DNA from: Geomonas oryzae
GTDB taxonomy: Bacteria; Desulfobacterota; Desulfuromonadia; Geobacterales; Geobacteraceae
Assembly (NCBI RefSeq): GCF_004117875.1
Contig: NZ_RAHW01000002.1
Location: 248,001 to 312,000, forward strand
Direction of reading: 5' to 3'
DNA length: 64,000 bases
Below, piece after piece: positions 42,097-51,571 of the stretch. Positions within the stretch are counted from its first letter, which is position 1; every line of letters begins with the position of its first letter. The translations under genes were made by a program, and so were the position numbers. The notes beneath the pieces were generated by a model. That model ran no database searches and was not told where the DNA came from. It was given only the letters and a program-made list of their open reading frames with translations.

Positions 42097-44082
42097 ATGT
42101 TACAGAACCTGAAGATTCGCTACAAACTGTTGCTGCTACTCGTCGTACCCTTGTGTGGCATGGTGATGTTCGCCTCCTGGGGGATAAGAAACAACTATCT
42201 CCTGTCACAGAGGATGGTTCAGACGGAGACCCTTACGAAATTCGCGGTACAGGTAGGTGACCTGATCCACGAAATCCAGAAGGAGCGAGGATATTCCTCC
42301 GGATTCATAAATACAAAGGGGGCGAAGTTTGGTGCCGAGCTGAACGGACAACGTGAAAAGGTGAACCAGAAACTTGCTGCGGTAAAGCAGGTATTTACGA
42401 CCAACGCCTCAGTACTTGCCGCAGCCGGACCCGGGTTCGACGCAGCCGGCACGGTACTCTCCTCCCTTCAGCAGACACGAGGCCGGATCGACGCGCTGCA
42501 GATTCAAGGCTCCGAGTCGTTCGGGTTCTACACGAAACTCATCGAGGCGTACACCAGGGTCATCGCCAAGGTGGCGACAACGAGCGGCGCCCCCGAGGTC
42601 ATGAGGGAAGCGTCCGCCTACTACGCCTTCGTCAAGGCGAAGGAAGAAGCCGGGAAAGAGCGCGCTACGCTGAACGCGGTGCTGAGCGCGGACCGCTTTG
42701 ACGACGAGACCTACCAAAGAACGTTCGACATCGCGGGCGCCCAGAAAACCTACCTCGAACAGTTCAGGACCTTCGCGCCGGAATCGGTCCTGCGTTCGTA
42801 TGATGAGAAGTCGGCTCAACCAAGCTTCGAGAAAACCCGGCAGATTCGCTCGGCTGTCCTTGCCAAGGGGGTGAGCGGAGGGTTCGGCATCGCGCCGGAA
42901 GAATGGTTCGCCAGCGCTTCGGAAAAAATAAACGTACTGAAAGAGCTGGAGGATGAGCTGGCAAAAAGGATCATCGTGACTGCGGAAGGCCAGGCCGCCG
43001 AGGCAAGACACTCATTGCTCGTGGCTCTTCTGTCCACCTTGGCCCTGTGCGTGGTAACCGTCATTGTCTGTTTCATCATCATGCGCGGCATAACACACCC
43101 CATCGCACAACTCCTCGCGATGCTGAAAGACATCGCCCAGGGAGAGGGAGATCTGACGAGTAGGCTCACTGCCGAACGAAAGGATGAACTGGGAGAAGTA
43201 AGCCTCTGGTTCAACCGCTTTGTCGAGAACGTGCACGGCATCGTCGCTCTGATAGCCAAGAGTACCGTTGAAGTCTCGAGCGCTTGTCACCAGTTGAGCA
43301 GCACGGCGGAACAGATAGCCACTGCGGCCGAGGAAGTCGCCTTCCAATCCGGTACCGCGGCAACCGCAAGTGAAGAGATGTCGGCAACCTCGAACGAGAT
43401 TTCCAGAAACTGCGGTGAGGCGGCGATGTCCTCCAAGCGGGCGACCGACACGGCACAAGGTGGCGCCCAAGTGTTGCACGAGACGCTGCAGGGGATGGAG
43501 AAAATAGCGGCCAACGTGCGCGAATCGGCCCGCACCGTATCGAACCTCGGGACCCGTTCGGACCAGATCGGCGAGATCGTGGGAACCATAGAGGACATAG
43601 CCGACCAGACGAACCTGCTTGCGCTGAATGCGGCCATCGAGGCTGCGCGTGCCGGTGAACAGGGAAGAGGTTTCGCCGTCGTTGCGGACGAGGTGCGGGC
43701 CCTTGCCGAACGCACCACACGGGCGACCCGGGAGATCGCGGAGATGATAAAGACGATCCAGTCCGAGACCGGCGGCGCCGTGGAGACCATGAATCTGGGC
43801 GTTGCCGAGGTGGAAAAAGGGATGGAGAGTTCCAGGAAATCCGGCGAGGCCCTGCACCGCATCCTGGAGGTGATCGACGAGGTGAACCGCCAGATCGACC
43901 TGATCGCGACGGCCGCCGAGGAGCAGACCGCGGTGACCGGCGAGATATCGACGAACGTGCACCAAATAAAGGACGTGGTCTCTGAGACCGCGCGGGGGGC
44001 CCACGAAACGGCGGACGCCGCGGCCCACCTGAACCGGATGGCGGACGACCTGCAAAAGATCGTCGCACGCTTCAAGCTGTAG
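42097..44082 (+). CDS. Methyl-accepting chemotaxis protein with NIT sensor domain
   Basis: A 661-residue membrane chemoreceptor. A membrane helix (about 10-28) is followed by a periplasmic NIT domain (about 45-290) with LIHEIQKERGYSSGFINTKG, the family hallmark; NIT domains bind nitrate or nitrite in characterised proteins. A second membrane helix (about 307-332, STLALCVVTVIVCFIIM) leads to HAMP and the signalling domain with IADQTNLLALNAAIEAARAG. ATG 42097 is chosen, preceded by GGGGGG; the open frame back to 42010 overlaps the palindromes. Divergent neighbour nrfA suggests taxis to nitrite or nitrate. Confidence 0.93.
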   Translation: MLQNLKIRYKLLLLLVVPLCGMVMFASWGIRNNYLLSQRMVQTETLTKFAVQVGDLIHEIQKERGYSSGFINTKGAKFGAELNGQREKVNQKLAAVKQVFTTNASVLAAAGPGFDAAGTVLSSLQQTRGRIDALQIQGSESFGFYTKLIEAYTRVIAKVATTSGAPEVMREASAYYAFVKAKEEAGKERATLNAVLSADRFDDETYQRTFDIAGAQKTYLEQFRTFAPESVLRSYDEKSAQPSFEKTRQIRSAVLAKGVSGGFGIAPEEWFASASEKINVLKELEDELAKRIIVTAEGQAAEARHSLLVALLSTLALCVVTVIVCFIIMRGITHPIAQLLAMLKDIAQGEGDLTSRLTAERKDELGEVSLWFNRFVENVHGIVALIAKSTVEVSSACHQLSSTAEQIATAAEEVAFQSGTAATASEEMSATSNEISRNCGEAAMSSKRATDTAQGGAQVLHETLQGMEKIAANVRESARTVSNLGTRSDQIGEIVGTIEDIADQTNLLALNAAIEAARAGEQGRGFAVVADEVRALAERTTRATREIAEMIKTIQSETGGAVETMNLGVAEVEKGMESSRKSGEALHRILEVIDEVNRQIDLIATAAEEQTAVTGEISTNVHQIKDVVSETARGAHETADAAAHLNRMADDLQKIVARFKL

Positions 44083-44092
44083 CGGGATCGAG

Positions 44093-44121
44093 GCGCCCCG
44101 TCCCTGCCAACGGCGGGGCGC
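44093..44121. terminator. Weak convergent hairpin between the chemoreceptor and GGDEF genes
   Basis: GCGCCCCG (44093-44100) pairs with CGGGGCGC (44114-44121) in the 40-base gap between convergent genes. No T tract is present, so it may not be an intrinsic terminator. Confidence 0.35.
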
Positions 44122-44122
44122 G

Positions 44123-45025
44123 CTACCCGATGCTGAGCCGGTTTTTGCCGGACGTCTTGCTCTGGTACATGAGTGAATCGGCGCGCTGCAGGAGGGTCTG
44201 CAGCGTGTCGGTCTTGAGCGCCATGGTGGCGCCGATGGAGATGGTGACGCGCAGATGCGCGTCATCCACGAGGAGGAAGGACTTCTCTACCAGTTTGCGC
44301 AGGCGCTGCCCCATGTGCTTCAGGTTCGCCGCGGTGACGTTGCGCACGATGCCGACGAACTCCTCCCCTCCCCAGCGCCCGTAGAGGTCGAAGGGGCGGG
44401 AGTTGGCGCTCAGCGTTCCGGCAACGAACTGCAGCACCCGGTCACCGGTTTCGTGTCCGTAGCAGTCGTTGATGCGCTTGAAGTCGTCCAGGTCCATGAA
44501 GAGAACGCCGAAGGGGATGTCGTACCGGTTCAGCTCCTCGAGGCGTGATTCCAACTCACGGTCCAGGTAGCGGCGGTTGGCAAGCTGGGTGAGCCCGTCC
44601 AGGAGGGCGAGCTTTTCCAGCTCCTGCAGCCGCATCTCGTTGGCAGCGGTAAAGCTGTCGTCGGAGAACATCTCGACGCCGCCGATTACCTTGCCTTGGT
44701 CATCGGTGAGCGGCACGACCCGGACCGAGACCGGCAGCCGGTGCCCGTTTTTGTGGTGCAAAAAGACGTGCGCTTCGTGCGGAGTGCCGGATTCTATGGT
44801 GTTCGCGAGGGGACATTCGCTGCAGCAGAGGTTTAGACCTATATCGTCGACATGGCAGAGGATGTTGTCGGCACATGGCTTCCCGACCACCTCATCCGCG
44901 CTGTAGCCGGAGATCCTTTCCGCGGCGTGGTTCCAGAAGACGATCTTCCGGTCCATGTCGACGATGTACAGACCGTCACGCAGCTCTTCGATGATCTTTA
45001 GGTATGAAACGCTGCTGAGATCCAT
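44123..45025 (-). CDS. PAS-GGDEF diguanylate cyclase
   Basis: A 300-residue soluble c-di-GMP synthase. The PAS domain (about 5-125) has GLYIVDMDRKIVFWNHAAER and ISGYSADEVVGKPC; it also carries a cluster of cysteines (CHVDDIGLNLCCSEC), which is seen in PAS domains of redox type. The GGDEF domain (about 150-298) has LTQLANRRYLDRELE and GRWGGEEFVGIV, with RPFD at the inhibitory site. ATG 45025 is preceded by AAGGAG; the longer frame to 45091 is not used. Confidence 0.93.
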   Translation of the reverse strand: MDLSSVSYLKIIEELRDGLYIVDMDRKIVFWNHAAERISGYSADEVVGKPCADNILCHVDDIGLNLCCSECPLANTIESGTPHEAHVFLHHKNGHRLPVSVRVVPLTDDQGKVIGGVEMFSDDSFTAANEMRLQELEKLALLDGLTQLANRRYLDRELESRLEELNRYDIPFGVLFMDLDDFKRINDCYGHETGDRVLQFVAGTLSANSRPFDLYGRWGGEEFVGIVRNVTAANLKHMGQRLRKLVEKSFLLVDDAHLRVTISIGATMALKTDTLQTLLQRADSLMYQSKTSGKNRLSIG

Positions 45026-45167
45026 GACACGTACTCCTTCGGGGCGGAGAAGGCTGAACCGGGATCCGAAGGATGCACGGCCGGACAGCAAATAATGAGC
45101 GGTAGGTGGCCGAAGTGTTAATGAGTATAGACGCCGCCTTGAAAGTTGTCAAAAAACCCCGCCGCAG

Positions 45168-46070
45168 CTAGACCCCGAGGATCGCCCCTTCCAGCAGTCC
45201 GGAATCGCTCACCTTGAAGCTTTCGAAACCGAAGACGCGCATGGTGGTCAGCACCACCAGCACTCCGGCGACGATGAGGTCCTCCCTCCCCGGCTCGAGT
45301 CCCGGCACCAGGAGGCGCTCCTGAGGCGTCAGGGGAAGCAGCCGCTCGAACATCGCCTCGACCTTCGCAAGCGGCAGGGTGTGGTTGTTCACCCGGCGGT
45401 AGTCGTAGTCGGTCATGCCGAGGTCGATGGCGGCCAGGGTGGTAGCGGTCCCGGCGGTGCCGACCAGGGTCGCGGCGGCAAAACGCTCGAGATGCCCTTC
45501 CCCCTGAAGTTCCCTTTTGAGCCCTTCGAGTTCGCGCCTGATCTTGTCCTCCATGGCGGCGACGCTCCCCTTCCCTTCCGTGAGACGCACCACCCCTATG
45601 GGAAGGCTGCGCGAGAATAAAGGCTGCTGCCGCGCGGCCAGCGTGTACTCGGTACTCCCCCCTCCGACGTCGAAAACGGCAAGATCCTCGTCCTTGTTGT
45701 CGAGGATGGAGGCGACCCCTCTGAGGGTGAGGACTGCCTCCTCGTTGCCGTCGATCACCTCGAGGGTGATGCCGGTCTCTTCCTGCACGCGACGACAGAA
45801 CTCCGCGCCGTTTTTGGCGTCGCGTACCGCGGAAGTCGTCACGGCTCTCACGCGACGGACGCCGTGTCCCGCCATGTCGGCGGCAAATTCCTTGAGAGCC
45901 GCAAGCGAGCGCAACTGCGCCTCTTCCGAGAGCCCGAACTCCCTGGTAAAGCCCCCCCCAAGCCTGGTGATGATCCTTTTCAGCAGGATCTGGCGGTAGG
46001 GATCCCGGCCGGCGATCAGGAGGCGCGCGGTGTTGGTGCCGAGGTCGATGGAGGCTACTTTTTCGGTCAT
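45168..46070 (-). CDS. Ppx/GppA-family phosphatase
   Basis: A 300-residue exopolyphosphatase or pppGpp phosphohydrolase of the actin/Hsp70 ATPase fold. Phosphate-1 motif SIDLGTNTARLLIAG, catalytic Glu in IDGNEEAVLTLRGV, and FDVGGGSTEYTLA for phosphate 2. This is the short two-domain form (about 300 residues), as in Aquifex and Corynebacterium enzymes. ATG 46070 overlaps the stop of the Na/Pi symporter gene by ATGA, so translation is coupled and a shared phosphate or polyphosphate role is likely. Confidence 0.9.
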   Translation of the reverse strand: MTEKVASIDLGTNTARLLIAGRDPYRQILLKRIITRLGGGFTREFGLSEEAQLRSLAALKEFAADMAGHGVRRVRAVTTSAVRDAKNGAEFCRRVQEETGITLEVIDGNEEAVLTLRGVASILDNKDEDLAVFDVGGGSTEYTLAARQQPLFSRSLPIGVVRLTEGKGSVAAMEDKIRRELEGLKRELQGEGHLERFAAATLVGTAGTATTLAAIDLGMTDYDYRRVNNHTLPLAKVEAMFERLLPLTPQERLLVPGLEPGREDLIVAGVLVVLTTMRVFGFESFKVSDSGLLEGAILGV

Positions 46071-47737
46071 GGGGTTATTCCTTTCTTTTGGTTGATCATG
46101 GAGAAACCGAGCTGGGCGACCTTTGAGAACGATGTGATCATGTCGCCGTACAAAAGCCCGGAGACGATGCTGCATTTGCCGCTTTTCAGACGGCGCAGGT
46201 GACTTGCCTGCAGCTCGCTTTCAAGCGATGCGATCTCAAGCTTTAGCTGGGTCATGTCGGGGGCGTCCTCTCCTTTCAGGACCGCCTCGCAAAGCTTAAC
46301 CACATCGCCCACGCTCGCCGCAAACCGCTTCAACTCGTCCATCGCGGTCGACGAAAAACGCAATCGCTCTTCCTTCTTGCGCATGAGGTAGTTAAGCACC
46401 GCCTCGATGTGGTCACCCACCTGCTCGATCTCGTTCACAAGCTCCAGCATGGCCGGAATCTCCACGGCGCGCTCGAGCGAGAGGGTCTCGCGCGAAAGGG
46501 CCACCAGGAACTGGGACATGTCGCGGTGCAGGACGTCGAGGACCACCTCCTTGTCCCGTACCGCGGCGGCTACCTTCGGGTTGAAGCCGTCGAACTGGGA
46601 AACGAGGTCGGCGTACATCGAGGCCGCGATGCTCCCCATGCGGGCCAGTTCGTTCCACGCCTGCACGAGGGCGATGGTCGGCGTCTTGATGACGCGCACG
46701 TCGATGAAGCGGGGCCTCGGCTCGCTCTCGGAACGTCTCGTCGGGAGGAGCGTTTCGGCGGAACGGGCGAAGAAGCCGATGGTGGGGAGAAACACGAGCA
46801 GCGACGCGACGGTGAAGATGGTATGGGCGTTGGCCAGGTGCCGGGCGATATGCGGGCGCATGGCCTGCACCACCGCCTCAGGCGGAGCCCCCTGATGCAG
46901 AAGGGTCAGGTCGCCGGGCGAGACCTGGCCGACCAGGCGCAGAAACAGCGGGAAAAAGATGAGCGCGAGCGCGATGGCGCCCCAACTGATGCCGAGGTAG
47001 ATGATCACCGCACGTTTCGCGGTCTGGCTGCCGCCGATCGAGGCGATGAGCGGGATGAGCGCCGCACCCGCCACTTCGCCAATCACCATGGCGATGGCGG
47101 AATCGTAGGAGAGGACACCGGCCGAGGCGAGTGCGATGACGATACCGAGGGTGGCGCTGCCGGACTGCACCACGAAGGTAAGAAGGGCGCCGATAAGGAC
47201 CGCCACCAGGCGAAGCGAAGGGAGCGTCTGGTGCAGACCCGCGATGATGGCGCTCTCACTGAGCGGCAGGCAGGCCCCCTCCAGGATGGAAAGGCCGAAG
47301 AAGACGAGACCGATGCCAAGGAGCATCCGGCCAAGGTTGGAGAGCCTCCTGCTGCGCGAAAAGAAGCTGAAGAACACGCCGAGGGTGATGGCCGGCAGCC
47401 CGAGCGCGGAGACCCGGAAGGCGATGAACTGGATGGCGAGCGTGGTGCCTATACCGGTGCCGAGCAATACGCCCAGGGCCTGGTAAAGCGAGAGGAGGCC
47501 CGCGTTGACGAAGCCTACCACGAGCACCGAAGCAGCCGGGCCGGACTGGAGCAGCGATGCGAGACAGCTGCCGAGCAAAGGGGCGGTGAGGCGGTTTCCG
47601 GTGGTGCGCTCGAGGATGCGGCGCAGACGCTCTCCGGTGACCTTTTGCAGCCCCTCCGACATGGTCCGCATGCCGAGGATGAAGAGCGCGAGGCCGCCGA
47701 GGGCCTCTACGATATACGACCAAAAGGTGGGAAACAT
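46067..47737 (-). CDS. Na/Pi cotransporter family protein with PhoU-like domain
   Basis: A 556-residue membrane protein. Two inverted repeats carry the QSGPAASVLVVGF and QSGSATLGIVIALA motifs, equivalent to the QSSS phosphate and sodium site. About 9 membrane helices lie in residues 1-330. The last 200 residues are helical and PhoU-like (MLELVNEIEQVGDHIEAVLN). Homologues import or export phosphate. The ATG at 47737 follows a terminator of the upstream gene, and the stop overlaps ppx. Confidence 0.92.
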   Translation of the reverse strand: MFPTFWSYIVEALGGLALFILGMRTMSEGLQKVTGERLRRILERTTGNRLTAPLLGSCLASLLQSGPAASVLVVGFVNAGLLSLYQALGVLLGTGIGTTLAIQFIAFRVSALGLPAITLGVFFSFFSRSRRLSNLGRMLLGIGLVFFGLSILEGACLPLSESAIIAGLHQTLPSLRLVAVLIGALLTFVVQSGSATLGIVIALASAGVLSYDSAIAMVIGEVAGAALIPLIASIGGSQTAKRAVIIYLGISWGAIALALIFFPLFLRLVGQVSPGDLTLLHQGAPPEAVVQAMRPHIARHLANAHTIFTVASLLVFLPTIGFFARSAETLLPTRRSESEPRPRFIDVRVIKTPTIALVQAWNELARMGSIAASMYADLVSQFDGFNPKVAAAVRDKEVVLDVLHRDMSQFLVALSRETLSLERAVEIPAMLELVNEIEQVGDHIEAVLNYLMRKKEERLRFSSTAMDELKRFAASVGDVVKLCEAVLKGEDAPDMTQLKLEIASLESELQASHLRRLKSGKCSIVSGLLYGDMITSFSKVAQLGFSMINQKKGITP

Positions 47738-47780
47738 GGCAAGGCCGGTTCTGGCTCTGTAAAAGCTGTACTACAGCTAC

Positions 47781-47820
47781 AAAAACAATGGGCGCCCGCC
47801 GGCGGGAAGCCGGCGGGCGC
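47781..47820 (-). terminator. Rho-independent terminator after the IHF/HU gene
   Basis: A 12-base perfect stem, GCGCCCGCCGGC with its complement, and a five-base loop are followed on the minus strand by CCATTGTTTTTGT. Confidence 0.88.
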
Positions 47821-47872
47821 AATGGTGACTACGAAGATCTTCGGATCCCGCGGACGTCGAGGGAAGCTTCTG

Positions 47873-48148
47873 CTAACCGGAGACCTTTTCCTTCAGTTCC
47901 TTGCCGACCTTGAAGAAGGGAAGCTTCTTGGCCTTTACTGCAATGGATTCGCCTGTCTTGGGGTTCCTTCCGGTATAGGCGTCGTACTCTTTCACCACGA
48001 AGCTTCCAAAGCCCCTGATCTCGATCCGGTCACCGGACAGCAGGGCTTCGGTCATCGAAGCGAAGACCGCGTTGACCACCTCCTCGGCTTTCTTGAAGGA
48101 GAGGGTTTTTCTGGCAGCGAGAGATTCAATGAGTTCTGATTTGTTCAT
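47873..48148 (-). CDS. Integration host factor beta-like / HU-family DNA-bending protein
   Basis: A 91-residue nucleoid protein. The signature GDRIEIRGFGSFVVKEYDA and the beta arm TGRNPKTGESIAVKAKKLPF match the IHF-beta branch more than HU. MNKSELIESLAARKTLSFKK is the usual N-terminal helix. GGAGGTG precedes ATG 48148; the in-frame extension to 48307 lies inside the upstream TPR gene and is not real. Last gene of a four-gene run (unknown, RNA methyltransferase, TPR, IHF) ending in a strong terminator. Confidence 0.93.
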   Translation of the reverse strand: MNKSELIESLAARKTLSFKKAEEVVNAVFASMTEALLSGDRIEIRGFGSFVVKEYDAYTGRNPKTGESIAVKAKKLPFFKVGKELKEKVSG

Positions 48149-48174
48149 TGTCCACCTCCGGGGAACCACTTGCT

Positions 48175-49278
48175 TTAACAACAACCCTTTAAATATTTTT
48201 TGGTCAGGAACTTCACGTCGTCGGTGCGTCCCTGCCCGTTGAGAATCGGAATGAGCCTTTCCGCGGCGGAACGCGCCACGCTCGGATGCTCGAGCGACTT
48301 GGTCCAAAGCTCCATGGCGCGCTCGGTGTTGCCCGTGGTCTCGTGCAACTCGCCCAGCATGAACTGAGCCTGGTCGGGGAGGATGTCAAGCTCGAGCATC
48401 TTCTCCACGACCGCCATGGCCTGCGGATAAGCCCCGCCGCCTGCGTAAAGCTGGACCAGCGCGAGGTATACCGCAGCGTTCTGCGGATTGAGGGCGAGAG
48501 CACGATTCAGGAGCTTTTCGCTCTCATGAATTTGGCCGCCCCTGAACATTATAAGTGCCACTTCGTATAATACAATGTCATTTTCACCAGATAACAACAT
48601 TTCCTGCAAAATTGTGAAAGCGTCGCGGTCGTTACCCTCATGAATCAGGAGGTAGGCGCGGGCGAATTTCGGCCCCATCTCGGCATAGCGACCCGGCAGG
48701 TCGCCGGGGAGCGGCTGGACCATGAGGTAGAACTGATCCTCCTCGGAGAGGCTCATTCCCATGGGTGCCGGCTCCTCGTGGTGGTGCCCGCCATGCCCCT
48801 TGCAGCTCGTGCAGGAGCCGCCGCTGTGCGGCTTGTAGTTGCCGACACCGGCCGGTGCCGCAGCCGGTGCCGCGGCAGCTCCGGCGGCAGCGCCGCCAGC
48901 TGCGCCGGCGGCAGCAGCAGCCGGTGCTGGGGCGGCCGCGGGCTGCTCGAGTTTCAGGGCCTCGGCCTCGGCGCGCGACTTGATGCCGCGGTCGACGGCG
49001 AGATCGGCGGCAAGCCGGAAGTGGTCGTAGGCTTTTTGCGCCTCGCCCGCCCTGAGGGCGTGCTCCCCTTCCTGGAGGTTCAACTCGCCCAAGCGGTCGC
49101 AGGCAAGGGTGAGCCCCTCACGGATCGCCGCAGCGTCCTGCGTCGCGTCCTCGGGGCAAAGCCTCAGCGCTTCCTCGAAATCGACGCGGGCATCCGCGAA
49201 ACGCTCCGCCGCGAGGTGCTTCGCACCCTGGTTCTGGTAGTGACGAAAATCCTTCTTGCCGAACAGTCCGAAAAACAT
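48175..49278 (-). CDS. TPR protein with Cys/His cluster and Ala/Pro linker
   Basis: A 367-residue protein. The N-terminal TPR-like helices (about 10-110) include FADARVDFEEALRLCP and AQKAYDHFRLAADLAV. Residues 113-144 are almost only Ala, Pro and Gly. Then comes C156-TS-C159-KGHGGHHHEE, a probable metal-binding patch. C-terminal TPRs (about 200-355) include LLNRALALNPQNAAVYLALV. The protein ends in Cys-Cys. No signal peptide. GGAGG precedes the ATG. The architecture suggests a scaffold that senses or carries metal; function is unknown. Confidence 0.85.
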   Translation of the reverse strand: MFFGLFGKKDFRHYQNQGAKHLAAERFADARVDFEEALRLCPEDATQDAAAIREGLTLACDRLGELNLQEGEHALRAGEAQKAYDHFRLAADLAVDRGIKSRAEAEALKLEQPAAAPAPAAAAAGAAGGAAAGAAAAPAAAPAGVGNYKPHSGGSCTSCKGHGGHHHEEPAPMGMSLSEEDQFYLMVQPLPGDLPGRYAEMGPKFARAYLLIHEGNDRDAFTILQEMLLSGENDIVLYEVALIMFRGGQIHESEKLLNRALALNPQNAAVYLALVQLYAGGGAYPQAMAVVEKMLELDILPDQAQFMLGELHETTGNTERAMELWTKSLEHPSVARSAAERLIPILNGQGRTDDVKFLTKKYLKGCC

Positions 49279-49314
49279 GCAGCCTCCGATAATGGTGGAA
49301 ATAACAAACTCAGA

Positions 49315-50631
49315 TCACATTCGAATGAGTTCGGTAACACTTTCTAGGTGGTACGTCTGCGGGAACATGTCGACCGGCTTGGACCGGGCGACCCGATAGC
49401 CGGCGCCTTGCAGTTGCGCGAGATCGCGTGCGAGGGTCGTCGGATCGCAGGAGACGTAGATGATCCGCTGCGGTTCGAGCAGGGCCAGTTCTGCGGCGGC
49501 TTCGGCTCCCGCGCGAGGCGGGTCTAGGACGACAAGATCGAACCTCTCCTTGCGCTTCGCCAAACGCCGGACCGCGAGTGCCGCGTCGCTTACCTGGAAC
49601 GAGACGTTGTCGACCCCGTTTGCCTCCGCGTTGGCCGCCGCGTCCTGGATCGAGGGGGCAAACCCTTCCACCCCGAAGACCTCGGCGGCGTAAGGGGCAA
49701 GAGGGATTGAGATGTTGCCGTTGCCGCAGTAAAGATCGAGCACCCGCTCCTTGCCGGTGAGGGCCGCCCACTCCCAGACGGTGCGGATGAGCTCGAGGTT
49801 TTGCCGGTAGTTCACCTGGGAGAAGCCGCCGCGACTGAAACGAAGGCGCATCTCCCGTCCCCCCGGAAACAGGTCGGCCGGGATGCGGTAGCTCAGGGAA
49901 TCGATGCCGAAGGCGCGGATTAACTCCCCCTTCGCCCCCCCCTTCACGTACGCTCCCGACACGGACGGGATGACATCGCGTGCGGCGGCAAGCTCCTCCG
50001 CCATCTGCTCCGGCCGCGCCTCGCGGCAGTGCAGGATGGCGATCCCCTCCCCGTCGTCGCCCACGGCGAGATCGAGTTGCTGTACCGCCTCGCCGCGCGG
50101 CAGCCGCGACAAAAGAGAGCGGAGCTCACCCGCCATCCGGTTCAACAGCTCGTGGGCCAGGGGACATCCGGCGCCGAAGTCGACTACGTCGTGGGAACCG
50201 GTGCGGAAGAAACCAAGCCTCAATGCGCCCTTGTACCGGGAGACCTTCAACTGGACCCTGGAGCGGTAGCCGTAGCACTCCGGCGAGGGGGAAACCGGGA
50301 GGACCACCTCGCGCGGCACCTTCCCGATGCGGCTCAAGGTGTCGGTGAAAATGGTCCCCTTGCTCGCCAACTGGTCGACGTAGGAAAGGAACTGCCAGTC
50401 GCAGCCGCCGCAGGCGCCGAACACCGGGCAGGAGGGCTCGATGCGCAGCGGGGACGCCGTCACAAGTTCGAGCAGCTCTGCCTCGACGAAGGAGCGCTTC
50501 TCCTTGACGACACGGACGCGGGCAATGTCTCCCGGTGCAGTGAAAGGCACGAAACAGGCCTTGCCGTCGAGGCGTGCGAACCCGGCACCGCCGTAGCAAA
50601 GGCTGTCGATGGAGACCTCGTGCTCAGCCAT
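49315..50631 (-). CDS. RNA m5U methyltransferase (RumA/RlmD type)
   Basis: A 438-residue SAM-dependent enzyme that methylates uracil C5 in 23S rRNA or tRNA. An N-terminal TRAM domain (about 1-58) is followed by the 4Fe-4S ligands CPVFGACGGC and, later, CPLAHE. The SAM site is VLDLYCGNGNISIPLA and the catalytic region DPPRAG with YVSCDPTTLARDL (nucleophile Cys). Whether it is RlmD, RlmC-like or TrmA-like cannot be decided. ATG 50631 overlaps the end of the preceding gene by 8 bases, indicating an operon. Confidence 0.92.
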   Translation of the reverse strand: MAEHEVSIDSLCYGGAGFARLDGKACFVPFTAPGDIARVRVVKEKRSFVEAELLELVTASPLRIEPSCPVFGACGGCDWQFLSYVDQLASKGTIFTDTLSRIGKVPREVVLPVSPSPECYGYRSRVQLKVSRYKGALRLGFFRTGSHDVVDFGAGCPLAHELLNRMAGELRSLLSRLPRGEAVQQLDLAVGDDGEGIAILHCREARPEQMAEELAAARDVIPSVSGAYVKGGAKGELIRAFGIDSLSYRIPADLFPGGREMRLRFSRGGFSQVNYRQNLELIRTVWEWAALTGKERVLDLYCGNGNISIPLAPYAAEVFGVEGFAPSIQDAAANAEANGVDNVSFQVSDAALAVRRLAKRKERFDLVVLDPPRAGAEAAAELALLEPQRIIYVSCDPTTLARDLAQLQGAGYRVARSKPVDMFPQTYHLESVTELIRM

Positions 50632-51016
50632 GGACGCCCCGCGGGATGAACCCTCTTTTGCGCCCCTGGGCCTTGACGAGTTCGGCCTGCGCGAGTTTTT
50701 TAGGGAAACCGGAACCACTGAAATAATCGAGGGAGTGCTCTACGAAATGGGTGATCACCCGGTCGACGGTCTCCTCGACCGAGGCGCCGGCAACGCCCTG
50801 ATGCTCGATCTCTTTCTGGTAACTGACACAGGCGCCGAGAAGCTTTAAGGCTGTCTCATAGGACGCCTCATCCTGAAACAGGTCCTGAGTGAGAGGCACG
50901 TCGCAGCTTATCTTCACCCTCACTTGGTGGTAGTCGCCGAAGTAGCGGCGGGACGCATCGAAGAAACGAACGGTGAGCCCGTTGGAGAGCGGGATCTCCC
51001 TGATCAGTTTTGACAT
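50624..51016 (-). CDS. Hypothetical protein, 130 aa
   Basis: Not recognised. A soluble protein starting MSKLIREIPLSNGLTVRFFD, with beta-rich N-terminus and helical C-terminus (ASVEETVDRVITHFVEHSLD). AGAGGTG lies about 11 bases before ATG 51016; ATG 51049 is an alternative. It heads the operon with the RNA methyltransferase, TPR and IHF genes and is divergent from infA. Confidence 0.7.
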   Translation of the reverse strand: MSKLIREIPLSNGLTVRFFDASRRYFGDYHQVRVKISCDVPLTQDLFQDEASYETALKLLGACVSYQKEIEHQGVAGASVEETVDRVITHFVEHSLDYFSGSGFPKKLAQAELVKAQGRKRGFIPRGVHG

Positions 51017-51197
51017 GTAAAAGGACACCTCTGGCAGAAATCTCGTCATTTTTTTAGCATGTTATGGGTGTTCTGTAAATAGCGATGATACCGTGAGGAA
51101 AATGGAGCAGACGGCGAAAACCAGCTTGCTTTTTTAAGTAAATATTTGTAGACTCGCCTGTTGTTAAAACAAGCCACACATACCGCCAGGAGCGAAA

Positions 51198-51416
51198 ATG
51201 AGCAAGGAAGAAGCAATTGAAGTCGAAGGGACGGTCATAGAGCCGCTTCCCAACGCAATGTTTAAGGTGAAGCTGGAAAACGACCACATCGTGCTGGCAC
51301 ACATCTCCGGCAAGATGCGGAAGTTCTTCATCAAGATCCTGCCGGGCGACAAGGTCACCGTAGAGCTCTCCCCCTATGACCTGAGCCGCGGCCGCATCAC
51401 CTATCGCGCCAAGTAG
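51198..51416 (+). CDS. infA: Translation initiation factor IF-1
   Basis: A 72-residue S1/OB-fold protein of exact family length, beginning [40 protein letters not shown], then [20 protein letters not shown] and RITYRAK are all standard. It binds the ribosomal A site during initiation. AGGAG lies 6 bases before the ATG. It is placed here with efp and epmA, not in the ribosomal protein operon. Confidence 0.98.
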   Translation: MSKEEAIEVEGTVIEPLPNAMFKVKLENDHIVLAHISGKMRKFFIKILPGDKVTVELSPYDLSRGRITYRAK

Positions 51417-51571
51417 TCCTCCCCCGTACGTCACCGGCGTCTGTCCCAGCCACACTCAGCTTCGCTGCAAGGCAATACGGATAACATAGACCCGATACCG
51501 GTTTAGCGCGCGCCGCCCACGCCGCACGCTAGAGCCCTATCCAAATACCAATTTAGAACGAGGAAGAACCT

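Noticed and set aside
46409-48139. 576-aa plus-strand frame opposite the Na/Pi symporter and IHF genes
   Set aside because: Extremely charged low-complexity translation crossing two well-supported genes and a terminator.
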